DNA of 22,300 nucleotides from NCBI GenBank assembly GCA_910576985.1, contig CAJTLA010000021.1, forward strand, positions 1 through 22,300, read 5' to 3'. Within the stretch, counting starts at the first letter, position 1, and every line of letters begins with the position of its first letter. The DNA is from an uncultured Bacilli bacterium (GTDB lineage Bacteria > Bacillota_I > Bacilli_A > RF39 > UBA660). The position numbers and the translations under genes are program-made. Below are positions 14,322 to 21,428 of this stretch, one piece after another. A model generated the notes under the pieces. That model saw only the letters and a list, made by a program, of their open reading frames with translations, ran no database searches and had not been told where the DNA came from.

Positions 14322-15314
14322 ATGAAAAAAGTATTATTATTATTTGGTGGCAATTCTAGTGAACACCAAGTTTCTTGTAAATCTGCAAAGTCAATTTTAG
14401 AAAATATTGATTACTCAAAATATGAAGTTACAGCTGTTGGTATTACTAAACAAAATGAATGGTACCAATATATAGATTCCATTCATCACATCACTCATTC
14501 AGAATGGCATCATGGAAAAGTGAAAAAAATTGAAAACATTATTGAATTTGTGAAATCATTTGATGTTGTCTTCCCTATGCTACATGGAATTAATGGAGAA
14601 GATGGGAAAATACAAAGTATGTTAGAACTTTTCCACATTCCTTATGTGGGCTGTAATCCTAAAATTAGTAGTATTGCTATGGATAAACATTATCTAAAGA
14701 TTATTCTCTCACATTTTGGCATTCCTGTAACACCATTTTTATTATATGACAAAAATCAATCTTGGAAAAATATTGAATCAATACTTTCATATCCAATGAT
14801 TATCAAACCATGTAATGGTGGCTCTTCTATTGGTATATCCAAAGCAAACGACCGAAAAGAGTTAAAACAAGGAATAAAAAAAGCTTTACAATATGACAAA
14901 AAAATATTGTTAGAACCTTTTCTTCAAATGCGAGAATTAGAATGTGCTGTATTACAAAAAAAAGATCGTTGGGTTGTTTCACCAATTGGAGAAATTAAAT
15001 CGGAACATGATTTTTACGATTTTGAAGCTAAATATGTTGATGAAACGAGTAAGGCTGAGCTTGTAACTAATTTGCCAAATGAAGTCACTCAAAAAATCAC
15101 TGAAATTGTAAATCAAGTATGTTACCATTTAGAATTACTAGGATTATCTAGAATTGATTTCTTTTATTTACCTGATACCAATCGAATCTATGTAAATGAA
15201 ATTAACAACATCCCAGGATTTACAACGATTAGTATGTATCCGAAATTACTTACAAATGACAAATTTACTTATCAAGATTTAATTACTACCTTAATTGAAA
15301 ACGCTCATTATTAA
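14322..15314 (+). CDS. ddl: D-alanine--D-alanine ligase
   Basis: 330 residues, ATP-grasp enzyme that joins two D-alanines for peptidoglycan precursors in the cytoplasm. Landmarks: LLFGGNSSEHQVS (6-18), HGINGEDG (88-95), IKPCNGGSSIGI (161-172), the substrate-loop YDFEAKY (232-238), the metal-binding RIDFFY (D279) and NEINNIPGFTTISMYPK (292-308). The FEAKY loop fits D-Ala-D-Ala rather than VanC/VanG-type D-Ala-D-Ser ligases (which tend to FxEKY), though substrate is inferred. ATG 14322 follows AGAGGTG. A TATAAT (14300-14305) lies just upstream with a weak -35. Its stop codon overlaps the stop of the convergent ABC-F gene by 4 nt (TTAA). Confidence 0.95.
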   Translation: MKKVLLLFGGNSSEHQVSCKSAKSILENIDYSKYEVTAVGITKQNEWYQYIDSIHHITHSEWHHGKVKKIENIIEFVKSFDVVFPMLHGINGEDGKIQSMLELFHIPYVGCNPKISSIAMDKHYLKIILSHFGIPVTPFLLYDKNQSWKNIESILSYPMIIKPCNGGSSIGISKANDRKELKQGIKKALQYDKKILLEPFLQMRELECAVLQKKDRWVVSPIGEIKSEHDFYDFEAKYVDETSKAELVTNLPNEVTQKITEIVNQVCYHLELLGLSRIDFFYLPDTNRIYVNEINNIPGFTTISMYPKLLTNDKFTYQDLITTLIENAHY

Positions 15315-16924
15315 GCTTTCTCGTTTAACTGATAATAATATTCTAAAGTTTCTTTAGAATAATTCACAATTTTGCCACTTGGAAGTATTAACATTCTATC
15401 TATTCCAATATTTTCTACAAAAGCTGGATTATGACTAACTAAAATAATAGATCCTTCATATTCTTTAAAGTTTTCGCCAATAATCTTTTGAGTTTCTGGA
15501 TCTAAGTGATTCGTTGGCTCATCTAGCAATAATAAATTTCCTTGTTTCAACATTACTTTACATAGCGCTAAACGGGCTTTTTCTCCTGGTGATAATACTG
15601 AAACTTTTTTAAATACTTCGTCACCTGAAAACAGAAAGCTTCCTAAAAGGCTTCTTAGCTCTTTTTCACTATAACCTGATTGATCTATATTTTCTAAAAT
15701 TGTTTTGTTTCCATCCAGCAGTTCTTGTTCTTGTGCATAGTATGCAATATCTGTTTTACTTCCAAACCAAATATTACCTTCTAATGGTTTTAGCTCTCCT
15801 ATTAGTAATTTTAATAGAGTTGATTTCCCCACTCCATTTTCTCCAACAATTAAAAATCGTTCTCGATTATTTATTAAAAATGAAAGATTATGATATAATG
15901 CTTTTGAATTTGGATAATGAAAAGAAATATTGTTTACTTTTATAGGAATTTTTGATCCTTCTCTTAATGGTTTGATTTTAAATCGAACTTTTTTTCTAAT
16001 TTCATCATGTTGAATTCTATCTTTTTGTTTTTTTGCAAGTAATTTTTCTCTACTTTGAGCAATTCGTTTTCGTTTTCCAGAAGAGTTTGAATATTGAAGA
16101 ATAAATTCTTTTAGTTCTGCTTCTTCTTTTTCTTGTTTTTTTATTAGATTCTCTTTTGCTTCTTTTTCTTTTGTCAATTTTTTCATAAAGACAGTGTAGT
16201 TCCCCTCATAAGTAATCATTTGATGTGTCATTTTATCTAAGTATAAAATTTTATTAGTAATTTCATCTAAAAAATCAATATCATGAGAAATTGTTAAAAT
16301 CATTCCATGATATTTTTTTAAATAATTTATTACGAAGTTTCTAGTATCTATATCTAAATGGTTGGTTGGTTCATCTAGTAGCATAATTTCTGGACTAGAA
16401 TATAAAAGATGTGCGAACGCTATTTTTGATTTTTGACCACCTGACAAATCTATTAGTTTCATATCTAATAAATCACTGTCGATATTCATATGTGAAATCA
16501 ATTCAAACAAAATATTTTCGCAATTATAGCAATCATAATATTCTAGTTGTTCTTGAATTTCTCCAATTTTACGGAGTGTTTTTCGTTGGTCTTTTTCTTG
16601 CTGTTGTGCTACTTCTACATATAATTGTTCTAATTGTTTATTTAGTTGTTCAATGGGGCGAGCACTCATTAAATACTCAAAGACCGTCATTTCTAAGTTT
16701 TCTATAATGATTTCTTGGGGTAAATATCCAATTCTTTTTTTCTTTGAGATCATAATGTTTCCACTATCTAATTCTTGCTTTTTTAATATAACTTTGAGTA
16801 GTGTTGTTTTTCCTGCTCCATTTACGCCTACAATACCAACTTTATCATTCTCGTTAATTTGAAAATTAGCATTTTCGTAAATTTTTTCCATGTTGAAAGA
16901 TAAACATAAATTGTTCCCTCTCAT
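15311..16924 (-). CDS. ABC-F family ATPase
   Basis: 537 residues from ATG 16924; the open frame goes further but its upstream part (MMLLNKQKIV...) is not ABC-like. The MRG start has GGTGAT about 6 nt upstream. Two ABC domains and no membrane domain: Walker A GVNGAGKTT (33-41), LSGGQK (160-165), LLDEPTNHLD (182-191), a charged coiled-coil linker rich in K/E (about 245-320), second Walker A GENGVGKST (361-369), signature LSPGEKAR (444-451) and LLLDEPTNHLD (465-475). ABC-F proteins act on the ribosome as translation factors or antibiotic-protection factors; which applies here cannot be decided. The minus-strand stop overlaps ddl at TTAA, with no terminator between. Confidence 0.93.
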   Translation of the reverse strand: MRGNNLCLSFNMEKIYENANFQINENDKVGIVGVNGAGKTTLLKVILKKQELDSGNIMISKKKRIGYLPQEIIIENLEMTVFEYLMSARPIEQLNKQLEQLYVEVAQQQEKDQRKTLRKIGEIQEQLEYYDCYNCENILFELISHMNIDSDLLDMKLIDLSGGQKSKIAFAHLLYSSPEIMLLDEPTNHLDIDTRNFVINYLKKYHGMILTISHDIDFLDEITNKILYLDKMTHQMITYEGNYTVFMKKLTKEKEAKENLIKKQEKEEAELKEFILQYSNSSGKRKRIAQSREKLLAKKQKDRIQHDEIRKKVRFKIKPLREGSKIPIKVNNISFHYPNSKALYHNLSFLINNRERFLIVGENGVGKSTLLKLLIGELKPLEGNIWFGSKTDIAYYAQEQELLDGNKTILENIDQSGYSEKELRSLLGSFLFSGDEVFKKVSVLSPGEKARLALCKVMLKQGNLLLLDEPTNHLDPETQKIIGENFKEYEGSIILVSHNPAFVENIGIDRMLILPSGKIVNYSKETLEYYYQLNEKA

Positions 16925-17027
16925 AGACATCACCAATTGATATTTTAACACAAAACAGGTGTAAAAAAATAGATTTTCTATGTTTTTATATTTGATTTTC
17001 ACAATTTTTTGTTTATTTAAGAGCATC

Positions 17028-17050
17028 AAAAAAGCTTTTGGTGAAAGCTT
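17028..17050 (-). terminator. Terminator of the short-chain dehydrogenase gene
   Basis: On the minus strand AAGCTTT (17044-17050) pairs with AAAGCTT (17032-17038) across a 5-nt loop, followed by T residues. It lies right after the stop codon. Confidence 0.7.
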
Positions 17051-17801
17051 ATTTGTTTTTCTTTTTTTGTATTTTAGCAGTTATTCGAATCAGTAGTTTC
17101 TCTGGAATAAAGCGTCTTCCAAAAATTGCAAGTTTCATTTGGTTTCCTGGAATAATAATTAATTTTTTTTGAAACATTTTTTTGATGGCATATTCTGCTA
17201 CTGTTGTGCTTTCTAATCCTTTTATTCCAAATTCTACTCCTGCAACTTTGTTAAACTCTGTTTTTACTGGGCCTGGGCATAATGCTCCAATATATACTCC
17301 ACTATCTTCTCTTCTTAGTTCTTCGTAAATTGCTTCTGTGAGGTGTAAGACATATGCTTTTGTAGCATAGTAAGTTGACATATATGGACCTGCCATAAAG
17401 GCGGCACTACTTGCAACATTTAAAATATATCCATATCCTCTTTCTTTAAAGTCTTTTACAAATTGTTTGGTTAAGGTGTGGACTGCTTTGATGTTAAGAT
17501 CAATCATATCTAATTCTTTATCTACTTTTGTTTCTGAAAATTCGCCAAAGAGTCCAAAACCCGCATTATTAATTATAATATCAATATCTTCTTTTTTTAC
17601 TTTGTTATATAATTTCATACAATTGAAAGTACTGCATAAATCAGTGGAAATGATTTTGACATTGGTATCTAATTCTTTTTTTAAGGCTTCTAGTTGTTCT
17701 TTTCTTCTTGCAACTAAAATTAAGTCATATCCTTGTTGTGATAAAACTCTAGCCATATCTGCTCCTAATCCTGAGCTTGCTCCTGTAATTAATGCTACCA
17801 T
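17049..17801 (-). CDS. Short-chain dehydrogenase/reductase (SDR family)
   Basis: 250 residues, classical SDR fold. NAD(P)-binding TGASSGLG (6-13), ARRKEQL after the second strand (suggesting NADPH), NNAG (78-81), catalytic S131/S132 region (NVASSAAF), the Y145-x3-K148 pair (YYATKAY) and CPGPVKTEF (175-183). The C-terminus is basic (KIQKKKNK). It resembles the DltE/YqjQ-type SDRs that act on unknown, possibly lipid, substrates. ATG 17801 follows GGAG by 9 nt. It has its own promoter (17826-17853) and terminator, so it is a single-gene unit. Confidence 0.93.
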   Translation of the reverse strand: MVALITGASSGLGADMARVLSQQGYDLILVARRKEQLEALKKELDTNVKIISTDLCSTFNCMKLYNKVKKEDIDIIINNAGFGLFGEFSETKVDKELDMIDLNIKAVHTLTKQFVKDFKERGYGYILNVASSAAFMAGPYMSTYYATKAYVLHLTEAIYEELRREDSGVYIGALCPGPVKTEFNKVAGVEFGIKGLESTTVAEYAIKKMFQKKLIIIPGNQMKLAIFGRRFIPEKLLIRITAKIQKKKNK

Positions 17802-17825
17802 GTTATCATCTCCATTCTTTATTTT

Positions 17826-17853
17826 ATTATAACGTATAATTGATTATTTGTAA
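17826..17853 (-). promoter_or_regulatory. Promoter of the SDR gene
   Basis: Minus-strand TTACAA (17848-17853) and TATAAT (17826-17831) with 16-bp spacing, 25 bp upstream of the ATG. Confidence 0.65.
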
Positions 17854-17855
17854 CG

Positions 17856-17883
17856 AAAAAAAGGAAAATTTCTATAATTTCCC
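17856..17883 (-). terminator. Terminator of the glycosylase operon
   Basis: Minus-strand GGGAAATT (17876-17883) pairs with AATTTTCC (17863-17870), 8 bp with one G-T, 5-nt loop, followed by seven T (17856-17862). It ends the operon that starts near 20366. Confidence 0.8.
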
Positions 17884-17884
17884 A

Positions 17885-18379
17885 TTATTTTGTGAGTTTT
17901 TTTAGAATTTGGTAATGTTCTATTAGTTGATCTTCTTTCATTGCACAGTTGGCTGGACTTGTTGATGGCAAAGAAATTGATGAAATGTTGATACTTTTTG
18001 ATAGATATTTTTGATATAATGCATCTGCTTTTTTTCCTGTTGTGATAATATATTTTATTTTAGTTTGTTTGATTAATGCTTTAATATCATTCACTTCTAC
18101 ATTTTGAATGGAACTATCACTAGCGCCTTTGATTTCACAACGTTTTACAACATCCCAAAGTGCTAGATGATGATTTAAAATGAATTCTTTTTTTTCTTCA
18201 TTTGTCATTGGAAGTTTTTCTTTAAATATTTTTGATAATACTTTCCAAAAACGATTTTGAGGATGTCCATAGTAGAATCCTTGTTCTCTTGATTTTGGAG
18301 ACGGAATACTTCCTAAGATTAATACTTTTGCATTTTCATTAAATATTGGTTCAAATGGATGTACGATTGTTTCTTTCAT
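17885..18379 (-). CDS. DNA-deoxyinosine/uracil glycosylase-like protein (UDG superfamily)
   Basis: 164 residues with the features of the hypoxanthine-DNA glycosylase branch of the UDG superfamily. The N-terminal motif LILGSIPSPKSREQGFYYGH (21-39) is followed by PQNRFW, with the Asn at the position of an active-site residue. The C-terminal motif is LPSTSPAN (137-144). Such enzymes remove deaminated bases in base-excision repair. ATG 18379 has AAAGGAG about 8 nt upstream, inside the end of the preceding ATPase gene (29-nt overlap), so the genes form one operon. Confidence 0.88.
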   Translation of the reverse strand: MKETIVHPFEPIFNENAKVLILGSIPSPKSREQGFYYGHPQNRFWKVLSKIFKEKLPMTNEEKKEFILNHHLALWDVVKRCEIKGASDSSIQNVEVNDIKALIKQTKIKYIITTGKKADALYQKYLSKSINISSISLPSTSPANCAMKEDQLIEHYQILKKLTK

Positions 18380-19097
18380 GCAATAGCTCCTTTAAAATTC
18401 GTTCTTTATCATTAATAAATAATTTATACAATTGGTATATTTCGGTTGTTTCATATTTTTTAGGGGAAAATCCATTATCCAAATCTAATATTTCTGCGTT
18501 TGGAAATGAAAGTAGAATTGGGGAATGAGTTACAATAATAAATTGTGATCCTTTATGAATTAATTCATCCATCAGAATTAAAAGACTCATTTGCCTTGTT
18601 GGAGATAGGGCCGCTTCTGGCTCATCTAAAATGTATAGACCATTTTCTCCAAAACGATTTTTAATCACTGATATAAAGCTTTCTCCATGTGATTGTTCAT
18701 GTAAAGATTTTCCTCCATAGTGCTCTATAATACCTCCACTTTCTTCTTGAATTTCGTCTATTTTTGTTGCAAAGTTATAGAAGCTTTCGGCTCTTAAAAA
18801 AAATTTTGTTTGAGGTAGTTTTGTATGTTTTACGATTTTTAAATATTGACTTAAATTGGAGATCGTATTTTTCGTACAAAATCTAAAGTTGTTGGTTCCT
18901 CCTTCTCCATTGAGTCCTAATTTTAAAGCTAATGCTTCTATTAATGTACTTTTTCCTGAACCATTTTCTCCGATTAGAAAGGTGACTGGGTGATTAAATT
19001 CAATCATTTCTAATGTTTGCAAGCATGGGATATTATAAGGATATATATTGGGATTTGTTATTTTTTCTTTTTCATATTCGATTCTTCTGAGAAACAT
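18351..19097 (-). CDS. AAA family ATPase (SMC/RecF-like ABC ATPase)
   Basis: 248 residues. Walker A GENGSGKST (43-51), an ABC signature-like HGES segment (LHEQSHGES 132-140), Walker B ILDEPEAALS (156-165) and the switch histidine in IIVTHSPILL (H191). This is the small stand-alone ATPase type sometimes called AAA15/AAA23. The molecular role is unknown; relatives occur with DNA repair or defence functions. The start lies 4 nt after the metallopeptidase-like gene, and the 3' end overlaps the glycosylase gene by 29 nt, indicating a single transcript. Confidence 0.9.
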   Translation of the reverse strand: MFLRRIEYEKEKITNPNIYPYNIPCLQTLEMIEFNHPVTFLIGENGSGKSTLIEALALKLGLNGEGGTNNFRFCTKNTISNLSQYLKIVKHTKLPQTKFFLRAESFYNFATKIDEIQEESGGIIEHYGGKSLHEQSHGESFISVIKNRFGENGLYILDEPEAALSPTRQMSLLILMDELIHKGSQFIIVTHSPILLSFPNAEILDLDNGFSPKKYETTEIYQLYKLFINDKERILKELLHERNNRTSI

Positions 19098-19101
19098 AAG
19101 T

Positions 19102-19860
19102 TCACTTCCTTATTTCATTTTCGTGTTTTTTAAAAAATTCATATCCCATTTGGATCGCTTTTTCTATTGAATTTTGATTGACATAATCTCTTAATGTATC
19201 TATAATTGATTTCCCTTCAATTTCTGTTTCATAAAAAACTGTATATGACGATAATCCATCATTCGTATATTTTTTGAATATTTCATTATTTATTAATGGA
19301 TCTATCATTGCTTCACTTAGATACCAAGCGATATGTGGACGATCAAATTCTTCTTCACTATAATTTGGATATATTTGCTTCCATTTTTCAAAATAAATGA
19401 AATGGCACAATTCATGAATCGTGGTTGAAATGATATTTTCTGGGTTCATTCCATAATTTACATTAAAAGTTCTTCCCATAATATCTCTAGGGCAAACGGG
19501 TAGTAATCCAACTCTACAAATGATGGTTTCATTTTCAGGCCATTTTATATTTAATTGTTTTTCTAATTCTTTCATAATTTGGTTATTGACTTTATTCCAT
19601 ATTGCTTGATATTTTTTGATCTCATCTGTTTTTTCTTGTAATTTTTGCAAAGTAGGTTTTACTTCGTTATCTAATATCATATATATTTCTTTATTACTCA
19701 TGTTGGGTTTTAATTTTCCTTTGAGTTCTGGAAATAGATTTAGTGTAAATTGATAAAAATTGAGTGGACTATTCTGGCTATTTTCTATTTTTGCATAATA
19801 AACTAATTCTTCTAAATTCTCTTTTATGCCTAATGTTTCAAATGTTACTTTTGGTACCAT
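19102..19860 (-). CDS. HExxH putative zinc metallopeptidase
   Basis: 252 residues. TTIHELCHFIYFEKW contains HELCH (149-153), and a glutamate in WYLSEAMIDP (E183) about 30 residues later suits the third ligand of a gluzincin-type site. The N-terminal part is helical and charged (LKPNMSNKEIYMILDNEV..., QEKTDEIKKYQAIWNKV). No signal peptide or membrane segment is seen, so it is probably cytoplasmic. I do not recognise a named family. ATG 19860 is preceded by AGGAGG. It lies 25 nt after the frameshifted gene and 4 nt before the AAA ATPase gene. Confidence 0.75.
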   Translation of the reverse strand: MVPKVTFETLGIKENLEELVYYAKIENSQNSPLNFYQFTLNLFPELKGKLKPNMSNKEIYMILDNEVKPTLQKLQEKTDEIKKYQAIWNKVNNQIMKELEKQLNIKWPENETIICRVGLLPVCPRDIMGRTFNVNYGMNPENIISTTIHELCHFIYFEKWKQIYPNYSEEEFDRPHIAWYLSEAMIDPLINNEIFKKYTNDGLSSYTVFYETEIEGKSIIDTLRDYVNQNSIEKAIQMGYEFFKKHENEIRK

Positions 19861-19885
19861 GTTTGGGCCTCCTTATTTTTTAATA

Positions 19886-20366
19886 TTAATTCTTATTCAT
19901 TGGTAAGTTTTGTGTCCATTCTTTTAAGTTCAAAAGACTTTTTTTGTTTTCATTTTCTAATTCTATTAAAGTTTTTAATTCTACTGTTGGTTCTTCTTTT
20001 AAAAAGTTTAAACAATATATTAAAGCGTTATTTACTTTTTTATATCCTTTTGGCAAGTTTTCAAAATGATATTCTTTTTGAAACATTATTATGGTTGCTT
20101 CAGTACTGTTATTATTAATTACTTTTTTTATTTTTGGTAAATTTTCTTGGTTTATTTGTAAAAGGTTTTGTTCTATCAGTTCATGAATAGTACAACTCAT
20201 TGAAAAAAGTCTTGTAGTTTTAGCTTTATTTGCCGTTTTTACTAAATATCCTTTTTTTGTTTAGAATAGATAAAGTTTCGGCTAATTCTAGATCGACTGC
20301 TATTAAATTTTTATTTTCTATAATATCAAATGTTTTGCTATCTAAATTGATATATCCACTTTTCAT
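19886..20366 (-). pseudogene. Conserved-looking hypothetical gene split by a frameshift in an A7 tract
   Basis: The apparent ORF from 20200 (104 residues) has no ribosome binding site. Further upstream ATG 20366 with GAGGAG starts a frame reading MKSGYINLDSKTFDII...LSILNKK. If one A is removed from the A7 tract (T7 at 20252-20258 on plus), it runs on as GYLVKTANKAKTTRLFS and joins MSCTIHELIEQNLL. The joined product is about 159 residues, soluble, and ends LKEWTQNLPMNKN. As given, the first frame ends after about 46 residues. I do not know its function. It is the first gene of the operon ending in the glycosylase and follows the long structured leader. Confidence 0.7.
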
Positions 20367-20390
20367 ATTTAAAACTCCTCGTATAATATG

Positions 20391-20420
20391 TTTGTAAGAT
20401 TTAAGAAGTAATCTTACAAA
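20391..20420. promoter_or_regulatory. 11-bp inverted repeat before the operon start
   Basis: TTTGTAAGATT (20391-20401) and AATCTTACAAA (20410-20420) form a perfect stem with an 8-nt loop, about 25-55 nt upstream of ATG 20366. No T tract follows on the minus strand, so it is more likely an operator or RNA structure than a terminator. Confidence 0.5.
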
Positions 20421-20429
20421 TCATATTTC

Positions 20430-20740
20430 TTTCTATTTATATTTTTCAAGCTATTAATAGGTTTTAAAAGTTCTTGTCCACTTCTTACAAGAAATGGTTC
20501 CCACCGAGTAGGTTACCCATCGGAGGTGCAATAATTCCTATTAATATTTATTAACCGTTGGAATTAGCTCTCTAGTTCTATATAATTATCTTGGATATAG
20601 TTGAGAGATATTCAAATCATTCCTGTAGCCCATTAGGTGTCTACTCTGAAAGACTGTTTCTCTTCTTATTAATCAAATCCTTCTAACTCAGATGCTGTTT
20701 CTTCTAAATTTTATTCGTAGTAATATCCATGAAGTTTAGA
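20430..20740 (-). ncRNA. Structured RNA of unassigned class, leader of the downstream operon
   Basis: No open frame longer than a few dozen codons, but many nested complementary segments on the minus strand: CTCTC-CTATAT with ATATAG-GAGAG (about 20565-20612); AATTCC-TTAATA with TATTAA-GGAATT (about 20533-20566); CCGA with TCGG enclosing GGGTAACCTAC (about 20498-20524); CCATTTCT with AGAAGTGG (about 20478-20497). The G/C-rich block GGGTAACCTACTCGGTGGGA stands out from the AT-rich background, which suggests selection. The raiA-motif class and T-box leaders were considered; neither can be confirmed by eye, and T-box landmarks do not fit well. A strong promoter lies upstream at 20932-20960. Confidence 0.5.
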
Positions 20741-20931
20741 ATGTATTCTTAATCAACAAATTATTAATTAAGTTAATCCTTTTGAAAGCGAATATGTGTT
20801 CGTAAAATAAATTTGCTCTTTGGCACATTGTTTTAAGTATGCTTTAATTTCTTTGATATAGCAGAAAATTTTATAAAAAACTGCTAAAAACATCTTGACA
20901 TATTACCAGCTGTCTTTCTTTGTTTTTTACT
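20741..20931. other. Non-coding stretch between promoter and structured RNA
   Basis: No gene is seen. It would be the 5' part of the transcript from the promoter at 20932. It contains a TAGCAG/CTGCTA stem (about 20860-20890) and CGAATATGTGTTCG (20789-20802), one base off a Bacillota LexA-box pattern. Confidence 0.4.
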
Positions 20932-20960
20932 ATTATATCATTTTTTATATTATTTCAAAA
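20932..20960 (-). promoter_or_regulatory. Promoter for the structured RNA and operon
   Basis: Minus-strand TTTTGA (20955-20960), 17-bp spacer, TATAAT (20932-20937), with TG one base before the -10 (TGATATAAT). It points into the structured RNA, with the next ATG about 570 nt downstream. Confidence 0.65.
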
Positions 20961-21030
20961 TTTGATTTTCATAATTAAGAATTCCTTTCGACATTATAAA
21001 TGAACTTATCAAGTGTACTATTATATATAA

Positions 21031-21075
21031 TTGTAGAATTAAATTCCACTTGTTGATTTGTAGAACTAAATTCCA
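21031..21075. repeat. Pair of 18-bp direct repeats
   Basis: TTGTAGAATTAAATTCCA (21031-21048) and TTGTAGAACTAAATTCCA (21058-21075) differ at one position, with a 27-bp period. Each includes a near palindrome GAATT-A-AATTC. They lie between the divergent promoters at 20932 and 21152, a place suitable for operator sites. Confidence 0.6.
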
Positions 21076-21128
21076 TTCTTTTAGTTTTTTAGTGAAATCT
21101 ACTTTTGTAAGTAAGAACAAATAAATTG

Positions 21129-21157
21129 TTTTCTGCTACATTAAAACGTAGTATAAT
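21129..21157 (+). promoter_or_regulatory. Promoter of the small peptide gene
   Basis: TATAAT (21152-21157) with TTTTCT at 17-bp spacing (21129-21134). The expected start, about 21162-21164, coincides with the beginning of the left arm of the long-range inverted repeat. Confidence 0.5.
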
Positions 21158-21230
21158 ATATAAAGAGATACATATTAACTGTTAAGTGTTCCTCATAAAA
21201 GTGAAGTGCTGTCTATGTGTGAGTGTATTT

Positions 21231-21299
21231 ATGAAATATTTGGTAATATTAGTTATCCTAATTTTACTTTTAGACTTAAGGTCAAAAAACAAAGGCTAA
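21231..21299 (+). CDS. 22-residue hydrophobic peptide, candidate type I toxin
   Basis: ATG 21231 to TAA 21299. The product begins MKYLVILVILILLL and ends with a charged tail DLRSKNKG: one membrane-spanning segment with a basic C-terminus, like small type I toxins (Ibs, AapA, Fst types). It has a promoter 74 bp upstream, no strong Shine-Dalgarno (GTGAGTG at best), and a 5' UTR that can pair with the 3' UTR over 24 bp. Such pairing keeps full-length toxin mRNAs such as hok and aapA silent. A possible antisense RNA promoter on the minus strand (TTGACC around 21283, weak -10) is uncertain. The peptide might be chance in AT-rich DNA; the combination with the promoter and pairing is what supports it. 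Confidence 0.45.
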   Translation: MKYLVILVILILLLDLRSKNKG

Positions 21300-21333
21300 A
21301 AAGAAAACGCTTGGCAACTTGCCGAAGCGTTCC
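21300..21333 (-). terminator. Hairpin terminator 3' of the Cys-motif gene
   Basis: AACGCTT (21306-21312) pairs with AAGCGTT (21325-21331), with inner GGC/GCC pairs. On the minus strand the stem is followed by TTTTCTTTTT, a good intrinsic terminator for the gene ending at 21429. On the plus strand it lies just after the small peptide gene and has only a weak T tract. Confidence 0.7.
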
Positions 21334-21428
21334 TTTAATATAACAAGTTAAAGGCAACACTTAACTATTCCAAGTGATATGTATCTCTTTTTATTTTATG
21401 AAGCTGTTTAGGTTTTAAATAGATTTTG

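Larger units (their letters stand above)
21162..21390. repeat. Long-range inverted repeat around the small peptide gene
   Basis: The left arm AAAGAGATACATAT (21162-21175) pairs with ATATGTATCTCTTT (21377-21390), and GTTAAGTGTT (21181-21190) pairs with AACACTTAAC (21356-21365). The 24 bp in two blocks are separated by a 5-nt/11-nt internal loop. The arms enclose the small peptide gene and lie at the predicted mRNA 5' end and near its 3' end. Confidence 0.8.

Noticed and set aside
16411..16862. Plus-strand open frames opposite the ABC-F gene
   Set aside because: They are shadows of the real minus-strand gene and have no start signals or recognisable products.
20430..20740. T-box riboswitch
   Set aside because: GGTGGGAACC is similar to but not the T-box core TGGNACC, and no antiterminator/terminator pair precedes a tRNA-related gene.
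20789..20802. CGAATATGTGTTCG as a LexA box
   Set aside because: One mismatch to the consensus and located far from a start codon, inside the presumed leader; too weak to call.
21337..21365. Minus-strand extended -10 (TGTTATATT) as the antisense-RNA promoter of the toxin locus
   Set aside because: It lies just before a strong minus-strand terminator at 21300-21333, so the product would be only about 30 nt.
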